Shown here piece by piece: positions 30,580-41,000 of a DNA stretch of 64,000 nucleotides. Source of the DNA: Rhynchopus sp. YZ270_cl-10 (lineage: Eukaryota; Euglenozoa; Diplonemea; Diplonemida; Diplonemidae); contig OZ037930.1 of assembly GCA_964035575.1 (NCBI GenBank), forward strand, positions 496,001 through 560,000, read 5' to 3'. The position numbers and the translations under genes were made by a program. Below the pieces are notes generated by a model. That model was not told the origin of the DNA. It did no database searches and was given only the letters and a program-made list of their open reading frames with translations. Each line of letters starts with the position of its first letter. The first letter of the stretch is position 1.

Positions 30580-31365
30580 CTACTTTGTGGACTTGCCAGA
30601 CTTACCAGTGATGAGGTGCTCGTGGCAGCAGGCAGGGCAGTTCGTCCCTCCGTTGTTGGGGTCGCATGAGTCGTCCGTGTCATCACGGCACATGTGCAGG
30701 AAGTTTCCGTGGTTAAGAACGGAGCACTCGCCCTGATAGTAGTCCGTTGCGTACACGTCGTACTGGTCGCACGCCGGCATGCCGTAGCACACAAACAGGT
30801 CCTCGCACGTCGGTGCGTTGTCGCACACTGGCGCAACCCCGCCCACGCTCTGCAGACACATCAGGTCACCGTTGTCGCAGAAGCAGCGCTGGCACTCGTG
30901 TGGGCCTTCGTTCATCCCCGACCACCCGTGTGCAACAGACGTCCCGCACTGCAGTGCACAGCCCATCTTCGCCGCACACGCTGTCGGTGTAGTGCATGTG
31001 TTCTGTGTGCACGACAGCACACCGTGTGCACACGTGCACGTGTTGCAGTTGTTCGACCCCATGTCGCTTCCACTCCAGCCGTGCGGCACCACCTCATCCG
31101 GGCACGCAAGCGTGCACGTCGCACCACACGCAGCACCAGGCAGGTTGCACGGGGGCAGCACTCCACCCACCCCACTCAGACACATCAAGTCACCGTTGTC
31201 GCAGATGCACCGGTGGCAGCCACTTGGGCCCTCGTCGCTTCCGCTCCAACCATGCGGCACACCCGTCCCACATGCAAGCCTGCACCCCATGGAAAGCGCA
31301 GGGGTACTGTGCTGTGCCACCACTGTGGCACAGAGAGACGCAAGACACAGCAGGGCTGCCTTCAT
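30580..31365 (-). CDS. Secreted Cys-rich protein with three pacifastin/VWC-like repeats (copy 2)
   Basis: 261 aa, differing from copy 1 (17608-18393) at two positions by my reading (GVPHGW for GVSHGW; CTTPT for CTAPT). The signal peptide, three Cys repeats and C-terminal Cys-rich region are all intact. The duplicated block extends from about 30140 to 31610, so it includes the whole gene, its 3' UTR with the LINE tail, and about 240 bp upstream. The acceptor CCCTCACAG ends 29 nt before the ATG. The start matches copy 1. Confidence 0.8.
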   Translation of the reverse strand: MKAALLCLASLCATVVAQHSTPALSMGCRLACGTGVPHGWSGSDEGPSGCHRCICDNGDLMCLSGVGGVLPPCNLPGAACGATCTLACPDEVVPHGWSGSDMGSNNCNTCTCAHGVLSCTQNTCTTPTACAAKMGCALQCGTSVAHGWSGMNEGPHECQRCFCDNGDLMCLQSVGGVAPVCDNAPTCEDLFVCYGMPACDQYDVYATDYYQGECSVLNHGNFLHMCRDDTDDSCDPNNGGTNCPACCHEHLITGKSGKSTK

Positions 31366-31619
31366 TGTGTGGTGGTGTTTTATTTTGAGATATCTGTGAG
31401 GGTGGTGGTTTATCGGGTGGAGAAGTAGAAGCAGAGGAAGCACAACTTAGAGGGGACAGAGTCTTTTCAATGGTTGTAATAAAAAACTTTGACATATAAA
31501 AAGAGGGGAGCAAAACGAGGGGGAAACGCCCCCCACCCGAACACACAACTTTCACTAAAAAAAATACACAGAAAAAGCACATCGCACCCACCACCCACCC
31601 ACCCACCCCATGCTCCATC

Positions 31620-33129
31620 CGGCATTGTTGTTGCCCCCAAAAAAAAAACTCTCATTTTTTCATTAAAAGGTTTCGAGAGTGGAAGGAGTGTGCGTTTTGC
31701 ATTTTGTTTAGGCACATTTATTTTGTTTTTTTCCCCTCACAATTAGACTGCCCAACTATTTTTCGCGTTGTGATGCGTGGTTTGCTTTGAACCCAGTTTT
31801 GAAAATTATGATTATTCCTTTATCTGGTTGGTGTGATTTTTTTTCCTATTTGGTGTGCATAGAAACGCAGGACGAAGAATAGCAGGTTGTCTAGAAAATG
31901 AAAAAAAAGGGGGGGAAATGATTGTTTGCCACCAAAAAAAAAAAAAAAAACTAAATGCAAAATACACAAAAAGAAAGCCGACACACACACCCCAAAAAAA
32001 CTAGAAAAAGGAGTGATCCACGTCAGGGAAGGCACGCGGGAAGATGAGGGAGGTGAGGTGAGATCATCATTTTAGAAGAAAAAAAGCGAGCTTTTTTTTG
32101 ACTTTTTTTTTAAATGCTGAACTCATTTTATTTTTTTTTTTTGTTTTGAACAATCTTTTTTCAAAATAACCACACAAATTCTAGCACGGTAAAAGGAGAA
32201 ATAAACGAAAACACGAGGAACGGAGGCAGGGGAGAGAAGGAGGGATGAAGAAGGGGGGTGAAAAAGATTTTTTTTTTTTTTTGTACCACCCTTTTCTCTC
32301 CTCTCTCGCCACCTTCTTTTTTCCTCCCCCTTTTTTTCTCATTATCACTCGGTTCGTAATTTCTACTCTACTTTCATCCGCTTTGTATTCCCTTACCCTT
32401 CTATGTGTGGACATTGCCGTGGATAACCCGCCCAACCACAAAACCTCTCGCCTTTCCTTGTTAGCAATTTACAACAGAAATCACTGGTGTTCCCGAAAGG
32501 GCCCATATTGACATGTCCTTGACACAAGGTTTACAGGGGAAAATGACACACCCCCCCTATATTGACATGTCGTTGACATGTCCCCGACAGCAGATCGGTA
32601 ACACCAATCACCTGATTTTTTACCCCGCGTTTTTGGATCGATATACGTGGCCTGTACGTACCCATACACGGGGTAAGAATAAAGTGGAGAAATATAACCA
32701 CCCCAACTATAAAAAAAAATTCAAAAAAATCACTTCAAAATGTGCTAACTAACTGTAGGCATACTTTTCCCTTTTTTTCCAGGAAGAAAAAATGTGGTTT
32801 CATTTTTTTAAATTGAAGATGCTTTCTGCCCTTAGACAGACTTCACTCTTTTGTACACGTTCATTTTTTTTTCTTCCCCTTTTGTCTTGCATTATTTTTC
32901 TTCATTTCTTGAGCTGATTGTGAACAGTTTCTTTTTTAAAATTGATGTTTGTTTTCCTAGTTTTTGAACAATACAACAATACAAACACATCCCCCTCCCC
33001 AAAAAATCCACCTGAAAACACTAACAACTTTTGAGAACAAACCAGAAAAAAAAAAGGGGGGCGTGTGAGAGAGGAAAGCAAAGCAAAAAAAAATATATAT
33101 AAACCCCCCCTCCCTTTTTTTTAGCGCGC
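31620..33129. other. Gene-free stretch, low complexity
   Basis: A/T homopolymers and CCACCC-type tracts dominate. At 32505-32590 the motif ATTGACATGTC occurs twice with a third related TTGACATGTCC. No gene is supported over 1.5 kb, the longest such gap outside the 51-62 kb complex. Confidence 0.55.
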
Positions 33130-35386
33130 TCATTCCTCCTCCTCCCCGGTGTTGATGCTCACCATCAACTGTCCACCGTTCACCATGGTTCCAACCTGTG
33201 TTTATCAATTGTTGTATTTTTTTCCAACATATTTATAACTTTACGACAACGCTTGGAAAGACACCCTCTCGTGAACAGTGTTTCCTTGGTACCAACCTTC
33301 CGGGGAGACCCCCAATCCCCCCCCCAACCACATTCTGAAACAAATCCATTTTCGAAACAATAAGACATACCTTCACGTTGAGCGCGTCGACGACACCCGA
33401 TGCGGTCGCCTTGATCTTCTGCTCCATCTTCATGGCTTCGAGAACGACCAGGTCGTCCCCTTGCTTCACCTCGTCACCGACAGCACACATCACCTTTGTG
33501 ATCTTACCGGGCATGGGGGCCGAGACGCGTCCGCCTGTGGAGAGCCCGCTCACGTCGCCAAAGGTGTCGTCGGGAATCTCGCGGAAGAGGGTGACGGTGC
33601 CGTTCTGTGTGAGGCAGGAGATGGAGTCGTAGGTGCTCACGGTTCTGAAGGCCGCACGCTCGCCGTCGATGCTCAGCACCACGTTGTTCGGCTCGAGGGA
33701 GGCGATCTGCACCTCGACAGTCTCCTCCCCGACGGTGACCTCTGCCGTGTTCTCCCCGGTACTGCGCAGAAGCACCTCGACCTTCTCGCCACGCTGCAGG
33801 AAGGTGAACGTTCTCTTGTACTGCGAGTTCATGCGGAAGAAGGTGGAGACTCCGTTGAACCCACCTCTGTTCCGGCTGAGCTCCTCTGCGATGGTTCCAC
33901 AGACACCCATCGCGAACTGGCGGGTGCTGAGCAGGGCGCGCTGCAGAAGGACTTCCTCGTTGTCCATGATGAAGTCTGTCGAGACGCATCCGGCTGCGAA
34001 CTGTGGATGCGTGATGGACGCACGCAGGAACTCAATGTTGGTCTTAATACCAACCACGTGGTACTGCGACAACGCAGTGTCCATCGCCTTCAGTGCGGCC
34101 TCTCTCGACTCAGCGTGCACGATGAGCTTTGCAATCATCGGGTCGTAGTGCACCATAACGTCGTCCCCAGAGCGGAACCCACTGTCCACACGCACCTTGG
34201 TACCGTCAATCGTCTGCTTAGGTGTCTCAACGTATGTCAACGTGCCCGACCCCGGAAGGAAGTTGGAGTACGGATCTTCCGCGTAGATCCTCGCCTCGAT
34301 ACTGTGTCCGTCGATCTGGAGGTCCTCCTGGGTGAAGGGGAGGGGCTCGCCCCTTGCGGTGTTGATCTGCAGCTTGACCAGATCCATTCCGGTGATCATC
34401 TCCGTGACGGGGTGCTCCACCTGCAGACGTGTGTTCATCTCCATGAAGTAGTACTGGTCGGTCGCGACGTCGAAGATGAACTCAACGGTCCCTGCCCCGA
34501 CGTAGTTGACAGCGTTGGCGGCACGCACTGCAGTGTCTCCCATCTCCTTACGCTGCTCCTCTGAGAGTCCTGGGGCAGGAGCCTCCTCGAGAACCTTCTG
34601 GTGGCGTCTCTGCACGGAGCAGTCCCGTTCAAAGAGGTAGACTCCGTTGCCGTGCTTGTCGCAGAAGACCTGCACCTCAACGTGGCGCGATGTTTCGATG
34701 AAGCGCTCCATCAGCACCCGGTCGTCCTTGAAAAACGCAATGGCCTCACGACGTGCCCCTTCGAGCTCCTCAATGAACTCCTCAGAGGAGCGCACCACAC
34801 GCATCCCCTTTCCTCCTCCACCGAGCACCGCCTTGATCAGAAGGGGGTACCCCATACGGTCCGCCTCCTTCTGGAGCGTCGCGTTCGTCTGGTCCTCACC
34901 GTGGTACCCTGGAACACATGGCACATTAGCAGCCTCCATGATAAGCTTGGACTCCGACTTCGATCCCATCGAGATGATGGCCGATGCGGGGGGCCCGATG
35001 AACTCAATGTCGTTGTCTTCGCAGGCCTGCGCGAAGGAGGCGTTTTCCGAGAGGAAGCCGTATCCCGGGTGGATCGCCTGCGCTCCAGAGGTCTTGGCAA
35101 TCTCAATGATTTTGTCGGGGAGGAGGTAAGAGGAAGATGCCGGAGGGGGTCCCAGACGGTGTGCCTCATCTGCAAGCTCAACGTGCTTGCCCTGTGCCTC
35201 GGCGTCGCAGTGGACAGCGACAGTGCGGACCCCCATCGAGTTGGCGGTCTCGGTGATGCGGCAGGAGATCTCACCACGGTTGGCAATGAGGATCTTGTCG
35301 ATCTTGACGGGGGCGACGTTGGGGGAGGCAGGCGAGGTCACGCAACGTGCCGCAGCACGCACGTTTTTGAACACATTTCTTTGCAT
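33130..35386 (-). CDS. MCCC1: Methylcrotonyl-CoA carboxylase subunit alpha, mitochondrial (two exons)
   Basis: Exons 35386-33371 and 33195-33130 give 693 aa. The protein carboxylates its own biotin using ATP and bicarbonate for the leucine-degradation enzyme 3-methylcrotonyl-CoA carboxylase in the mitochondrial matrix. Visible parts: presequence (MQRNVFKNVRAAARCV), biotin carboxylase domain from about residue 28 (KILIANRGEISCRI, ATP-grasp GGGGKGMRVV, FERDCSVQRRHQKVLEEAPA, MEMNTRLQVEHPVTE), and a C-terminal biotinyl domain (VLEAMKMEQKI). GYHGEDQ favours MCC over propionyl-CoA carboxylase. Exon 2 supplies VGTMVNGGQLMVSIN and completes the biotinyl fold. The acceptor TCCCATGCAG ends 24 nt before the ATG. 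The beta subunit gene is not in the window. Confidence 0.95.
33196..33370 (-). other. Intron (175 nt) of the MCC alpha gene, holding an R-family repeat
   Basis: Donor GTATGT at 33370-33365, acceptor AACACAG ending at 33196, phase 0 between Lys and Val. It contains a copy of repeat family R at 33235-33300 (TTGGTACCAAGG, CACTGTTCACGAGAGGGTG) in gene orientation. Confidence 0.9.
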
Positions 35387-36197
35387 TGTACTTTTTTATA
35401 AATCAATCTCTGCATGGGAAGGGGATGCACGGGAGAGGTGTGGAGGTGTGGAGGTGTGGAGGGGAGTAGGGGGTTACAAGAAAGAGAAAGTTGAAAGTGC
35501 AAACGCCTCACCCGTTCATCGGCAGACGCAGGCACTGCAAAGAAGGAAGTAAAGATTGATTCTACAAGATGGGTATGCTTCACGTGCATACATCTAAAGA
35601 AAGGTTTATAAGATGGACCCTACCTTGTCTTTGCGTTGTACTGGCAAAAGGCAGACCAAGCTCTCGTTGCAAGTTTTCTAAAAAACAAGAGGGGTGTGTG
35701 TTTTCATATTTGTGGGGGGTCTCTCGATTTCTATAAGAGCAAAAAGCAAAAAACGCAAATCCGAATAAAAAACCCTACCGCCCCATTCTTTTAATTTTTG
35801 GCAAAACACTATGCGAAGTTAACGTACGGAGGGTGAGGCCGGGGAAACACAAAAAATCCTGATGAGTGAGTGAATGATTTTTTAATGAGTTTCCCCTGTT
35901 ACCCTCTTCCAACCTTGCAGATGCAAGTGGACAATAAACATGCAGGACGCGAAGCCTAAAAATATATAATCGAGAGACCCCCAAGACGCAGCAGAGCTGC
36001 TTAAACAAGTTTACTAGGGATGAAATGAAAATGGGGTGAGAAAGCAAAGTAGGAAAAACGCACTGATAACAAATGAAGAGCGAGCAGGATGGGGTGGGAT
36101 GGTGCCAAGAGAACACATCCCCACCACCTTAAAACCCTGCTCCTGTTGTGCCACCAGCACCGAACCCTCAAACCTTGCCGTTGCCTCAGAGACACTT
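35387..36197. other. Gene-free stretch with a possible small inverted-repeat element
   Basis: GGGGGGTCTCTCGATTT at 35714 is repeated inverted as AATCGAGAGACCCCC near 35967, enclosing about 255 bp, possibly a MITE. No gene is supported. 36115-36197 matches the sequence downstream of the other LRR genes. Confidence 0.4.
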
Positions 36198-37664
36198 CTA
36201 TCTGCCCGCAATAACTCTCAATGCTGGAAAGTTGTATGCTTTTAAAGAATAGCAACCTTCAAAAAACCTCTTACCTACTTGTGTCACACCCCTCAGTCCT
36301 GAAAAGCCGATTGAGGTTAACGACGAGCAATCTGATACGAAGTCGTCCCCAACGCTTGTGAGGCTGCTCAATCCTGCAAAGTTGATGAAGGTTAACGATA
36401 GGCAATTTGATAAAAATTCGTCGCCAACCCTTGTGACACTGCTTAATCCTGCAAAGTCAATGGAGGTTAACGCCGTGCAACTTTTTAAGAAGCAGGTCCC
36501 AACGCTTGTGACACTTCTCAATCCTGCAAAATCGATTGAGGTAAAGGTCACGCAACGTATTAAGAAGCAGTCCCCAACGCTTGTGACACTGCTTAATCCC
36601 GCAAAGCTGATGGAGGTTAACGCCTCGCAATCTGATAAGAAGAAGTTCCCAACGCTTGTGACACTTCCCAATCCTGCAAAGTCGATTGAAGTCAACGACG
36701 TGCAATGTGATAAGAAGCCGTACTCAAGGCTTGTGACACTGCTCAATCCTGCAAAGTTGATGGAGGTTAACGACGTGCAACTTCCTAAGAAGTTGTTCCC
36801 CACGCTTGTGATACTGCTCAGTCCTGCAAAGTCAAAAGTGCGCAATGACGTGCAATAGTACAGAAAGGCGTCACCTATTCTCGTGACGTTGCGCAACCCA
36901 GATAAGTTAATTGATTCCAATGATGAACACTCAGATAAGAAGTTGTCCTCAACGCTTGTGACACTGCTCAAACCTGCAAAGTCGATTGAAGTTAACGACG
37001 TGCAACCTGATAAGAAGTAGTCCCCAAGGCTTGTGATACTGCTCAATCCTGCAAAGTCGACAGAGGTTAACGACGTGCAATATGATAAGAAGTAGTTCCC
37101 CACGCTTGTGATACTGCTCAATCCTGCAAAGTTCTCAAAAGTGCGCAATGACGTGCAAGAGGACAGGAAGTGTTTACCTATTCTCGTGACGTTGCGCAAC
37201 CCAGACAAGTTAATTGATTCCAATGATGAACACTGAGATAAGAAGTGGTCATCAATCGCAGTAATAGCCAACGGGGCACTCAGATCAAGGCTACGTAAAT
37301 TAGTGCGTGCGAGGAACTTGGACGGAATCACAGTTACAACTTCTGCCTGCAGAAACAACTGCGCTACCTTGGATTTTTTCACACGCGCAAGCCTCTCTGG
37401 TGTGAGGTTTGTCTCACCCAATGAACGAAGAGCTGCAATGGCTTCTTGCTTATAATTTCTCGTCAACACGACTGTGTCGCCAGCACTCAGCGCTGTGATG
37501 TTGATGTCCTCTCCTTCGCCGTTCCCTCCGAAGTCCATGTCAAAGCTGTCTTCAGCAAACCCCACTGCAGTTGCCACCTTCCGCCGCAGGTCCTTCGCTG
37601 TGTCATCCACATCCACATCGACGACGTACGTCTTACCATCAAGTCCCTCGATGCTGAGTTCCAT
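36198..37664 (-). CDS. Ubiquitin-like/LRR protein D
   Basis: The 488-aa protein is the longest family member. It has a ubiquitin-like domain (MELSIEGLDGKTYVVDVDVD) and then LRRs of about 23 aa ending LKAYNFPALRVIAGR. An internal block (CSSLESINLSGLRNVTRIG and the following LRR) occurs twice, so the array grew by duplicating several repeats at once. The ubiquitin-like domain is more diverged than in A-C (TVVLTRNYKQEA at its end). The acceptor ACAACAG ends 19 nt before the ATG. Upstream flank matches copy C. LRR arrays of this type usually bind ligands; partners are unknown. Confidence 0.85.
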   Translation of the reverse strand: MELSIEGLDGKTYVVDVDVDDTAKDLRRKVATAVGFAEDSFDMDFGGNGEGEDINITALSAGDTVVLTRNYKQEAIAALRSLGETNLTPERLARVKKSKVAQLFLQAEVVTVIPSKFLARTNLRSLDLSAPLAITAIDDHFLSQCSSLESINLSGLRNVTRIGKHFLSSCTSLRTFENFAGLSSITSVGNYFLSYCTSLTSVDFAGLSSITSLGDYFLSGCTSLTSIDFAGLSSVTSVEDNFLSECSSLESINLSGLRNVTRIGDAFLYYCTSLRTFDFAGLSSITSVGNNFLGSCTSLTSINFAGLSSVTSLEYGFLSHCTSLTSIDFAGLGSVTSVGNFFLSDCEALTSISFAGLSSVTSVGDCFLIRCVTFTSIDFAGLRSVTSVGTCFLKSCTALTSIDFAGLSSVTRVGDEFLSNCLSLTFINFAGLSSLTSVGDDFVSDCSSLTSIGFSGLRGVTQVGKRFFEGCYSLKAYNFPALRVIAGR

Positions 37665-38012
37665 TTGTGTTTTGTGTATTTTCTGTTGTGGGAGTGGTGG
37701 AAGGCACAGCCATTGATAATCCATTCTTCTTTGCGTATGGGCAAAGAGCCTTCGGTAACAGACTCGGCAGGTGATGTCGGTTCGTGGTACGCCAACAAAA
37801 AGAGGAAAAGGGTGGTGAAGATTATTGTGCCTCTTTCCATATGAGGGTCAACAGGTCAACAGCACAGTCTGATTAGGCTATTCTTTTTTGTTGTGTCGAC
37901 AATCACCTGCTAGTGCAGGATCTGTACTCAATGTCGCCCGATGGCTATTGTACTTAAAAGATATAGACGGAGGTCGTCCTCATTTTTTTTTTTTTTTTTT
38001 GGTTTATTCATC

Positions 38013-41000
38013 CAGGGTATTAGGGTGAAAATCCAAAATCCCGGAAAAAACTGGTTTTTCTGGTTTTCTCTCCTGGGCGGCAAAAACTAGTGTTTCTGGC
38101 GAAAACCTCCACCGTTGACGGACACAGTCACCCCTTTCGAGTTTTTCGGGGGTGGGGTCAGTGTCTTATCCAGGAATCCGATTTCAAAATATTTTTCGGC
38201 GCTGCTGACCCAGGGTAGACATTGGGAACATAGGGACTGCATTTTTTTTTGCGGAGCAAAAAAATAATATAAAATGGCGCCGCAGGCGAAAATTTTTTGA
38301 GGGTACGGTGTAAAAATCTAGCTTTTTACACCACAGAGCCACTCAAACGAACCCTTTTTTACGGAGCAAAAAATGAAAAATGGCGCCGCAGGCAAAAAAA
38401 ATTCAAGGAACAGCCATTTCCCAAAAGGCACTCCCGTGGTTCAACCACGGTTCTACCAGGCGGGGAAAAAATGCGGGGAAAAAAATCGAGTCCGCCCTAA
38501 TCTGGGGACGACATTTACAGAAAGGCCTGGTGAAAAGTGTCGGTTTTTTTTTTTCCCCTCCAGATTTCTCAGGGTCCTCAACCGTAGACAAAGTCTGGCC
38601 ACAGATTTGTCTAAGTTAAAAAAAAAGGCTAAAAAAAAATTTTCGCGCTCCGCGCGAAAAGGTCCTGTACAAAGCTAAAAATTGGGGGCTTTTTTTTTTT
38701 GTGTTGCTTTTTCGAAACTCGTTAAGTGGTCTTTTCATTTCAATAGAAGAGTTCGACAAATGAACAATCACACCCCACCCCACCCCTTCGCCCCACCCGT
38801 ACCCCTAACCCCATTGTCCCCCCAACCTGATAAGCATCACACAGAAACTCTAACCTTCTTTCTTTTAAAGGCTTCAAAAATCCTTTGGATTTGGTCAGGC
38901 GTAAATTTATTCTCATTTGTCTCTGCCTGTTTGCACATAAGAATGCATAGCAGACTTGAATCCAGCAGTTTGTTTCTGTAGCTATTCTTGACGTACTTCA
39001 TGCCGTTGAAGCAGCGCTCGTCTTCAACTGATGTGACGGGGATTGACAACCCAAGCAAAACAAGATCCCTCATAATGGGGTAGGCGTCTCCTGCGGAACT
39101 TGTCAAGAATGTTGCGATCAGGTCCGAAGTGTCCTTTGTTGTAGTTCTCTTCGACAAAACGTCCACCAGGATCCTCCATTCTTTCACAGCTACAGCTTTC
39201 TTTGTCTCCAGACTGTTCAGTTCTGGCGACTCCTCAACGAACGGCGTCGTGTCCACGCTCAGTAACGGCGTTGTTTGAGTGCACGATATCACAGTATGCT
39301 CCGTCTTGGAGTACTCTGGTCTCCCACGCGTCTTCTCGCCCACAACATCGTACTTTTTGTACTCGAGTGTATGCAGCTCAGTAAATTCCTCGATGAGCTT
39401 CTTCACCTCGGTGTTGCCGTAGATCGCCAGCCCGTCCGCGTTAGCAGGGAGGTTGCGGATGTCGAATACTGAGAAGCATCTCACAATGTCCATGTTCACG
39501 AATCGTTCACTGAGGCACTTCAGCAGCTCCTTGAGGTATGGCTTGCAGACCGTGTCGTGATGAATCGCAAAGTTCCGACGGGAAAGTTTTGTACCGTGGC
39601 ATTGATTATACCTCGGTACCCATTCTGGGTAGAACGGGAACATGTTCGGGTTGGTTTCAAGCAACGACAATGACGCAACACATTTGTCGATGTGGCTGCA
39701 AACGGTGAGCAGGTTTGTGTTCCTGCTCTGGAGCGACGTCGACAGCACGTTCAACTCGTCCAGGACCACCGTCATGAAGGACAACGTTGCAAAAAAACCG
39801 GGCTCTTTGATGTGCTGCGCGATGAACGGTGCTTCCACGTCGCCGGCCTCTCCAAGCTTGCACAGGGCGCTGTGCACGGCGGGGTACTCCTTGCGGACGG
39901 TGCTGCAACACCTGCCGTTGGTGAGCCACCGGGTGTCACCCGGCTTTGCGATGAGGATGTCACAGTACTCACACAAGTCGCGAAGTTCCTCCAGCATCTC
40001 CTCCAGGGTGTCGAGCTTAATCTTGGATCCCGAAAAAAAAACCCACACCCACCGCAGGCCGTCGAAGAACCGGGTAATCTCCGGCGATTTCCCCTCTGCC
40101 GCTGCTTCTGGGCCACAGAGTGCGAGGGAGTGTGCGTAGCACCAGGTGAAGAGGGCGCCTGGGTTTATGTCTGCACGGATTTGTTGTTGGCAGCCCTTGT
40201 TCGAGGAACGCATTGCCGATGCGCCATCAAACGAGCATCCACTCATCTTCCCGTAGTCGAGCCCGAGCTGGTCTATCCACTTCGTCAGCAACGACGCGTA
40301 ACCAGCCCCCGTCTGGTCCTTCAGCTCACCCATCATGATGAGCTTCTCGACGGGGGTGGCACCGACCATGTATCGCACGACGAAGACGAGTTGCTCCTTC
40401 TTGCTGACGTCGCGTGAGCAATCCCCCGACAGGCCCCAGAAACGGGAGGCTTTGACCTGCTTGAGGAGGTCTTCTGTCAACACCTCCGTGATGCAGGACA
40501 TGATCTCTAAGACTGCACCGCAGCTGAGATAGCGTATTTGTTGTCTGAGGTATGCCTCCATGTCGGTGCACTCCAGCTTGTCTGCGAAAAAACTCAGAAA
40601 CTCCTCCAAGTTAGAGTGCCCTACACCTTTGCGCGCGAGGAAAACAATAACCTCAATGCATATTTTCAGCATTTTTTGGTTGAACTCGACTTCTTTGTCG
40701 CTGTTGGCGTGCAACGTGTGAAGCACGGTTCCATTGGAAGCCTGCAGAGCGGCAGCCTTCACGAGACGTTGGTGTTTGGGGTCGCCTGCATGCGCAGGGA
40801 GGTCTCTGGCGAGCTTGGTCTTTGCATGAGAGAAAGCACCACAATACAAGCACTTGAACTTGTCTTCACCCACCACCAACCAGGGGGAAAAACGGTTCAA
40901 ATGGCCCTGCACCGTGCTCTCCCGCAGACCCATACAACCTTTCTCCTGCGCTTCGCGTTTACGTTTCAGCGTGTTGGTGGAGTCGGTGTTCGCTGGTGCG

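Noticed and set aside
33278-34564. 428-aa plus-strand frame opposite MCC alpha
   Set aside because: Antisense of a well-recognised enzyme gene; no domain resemblance.
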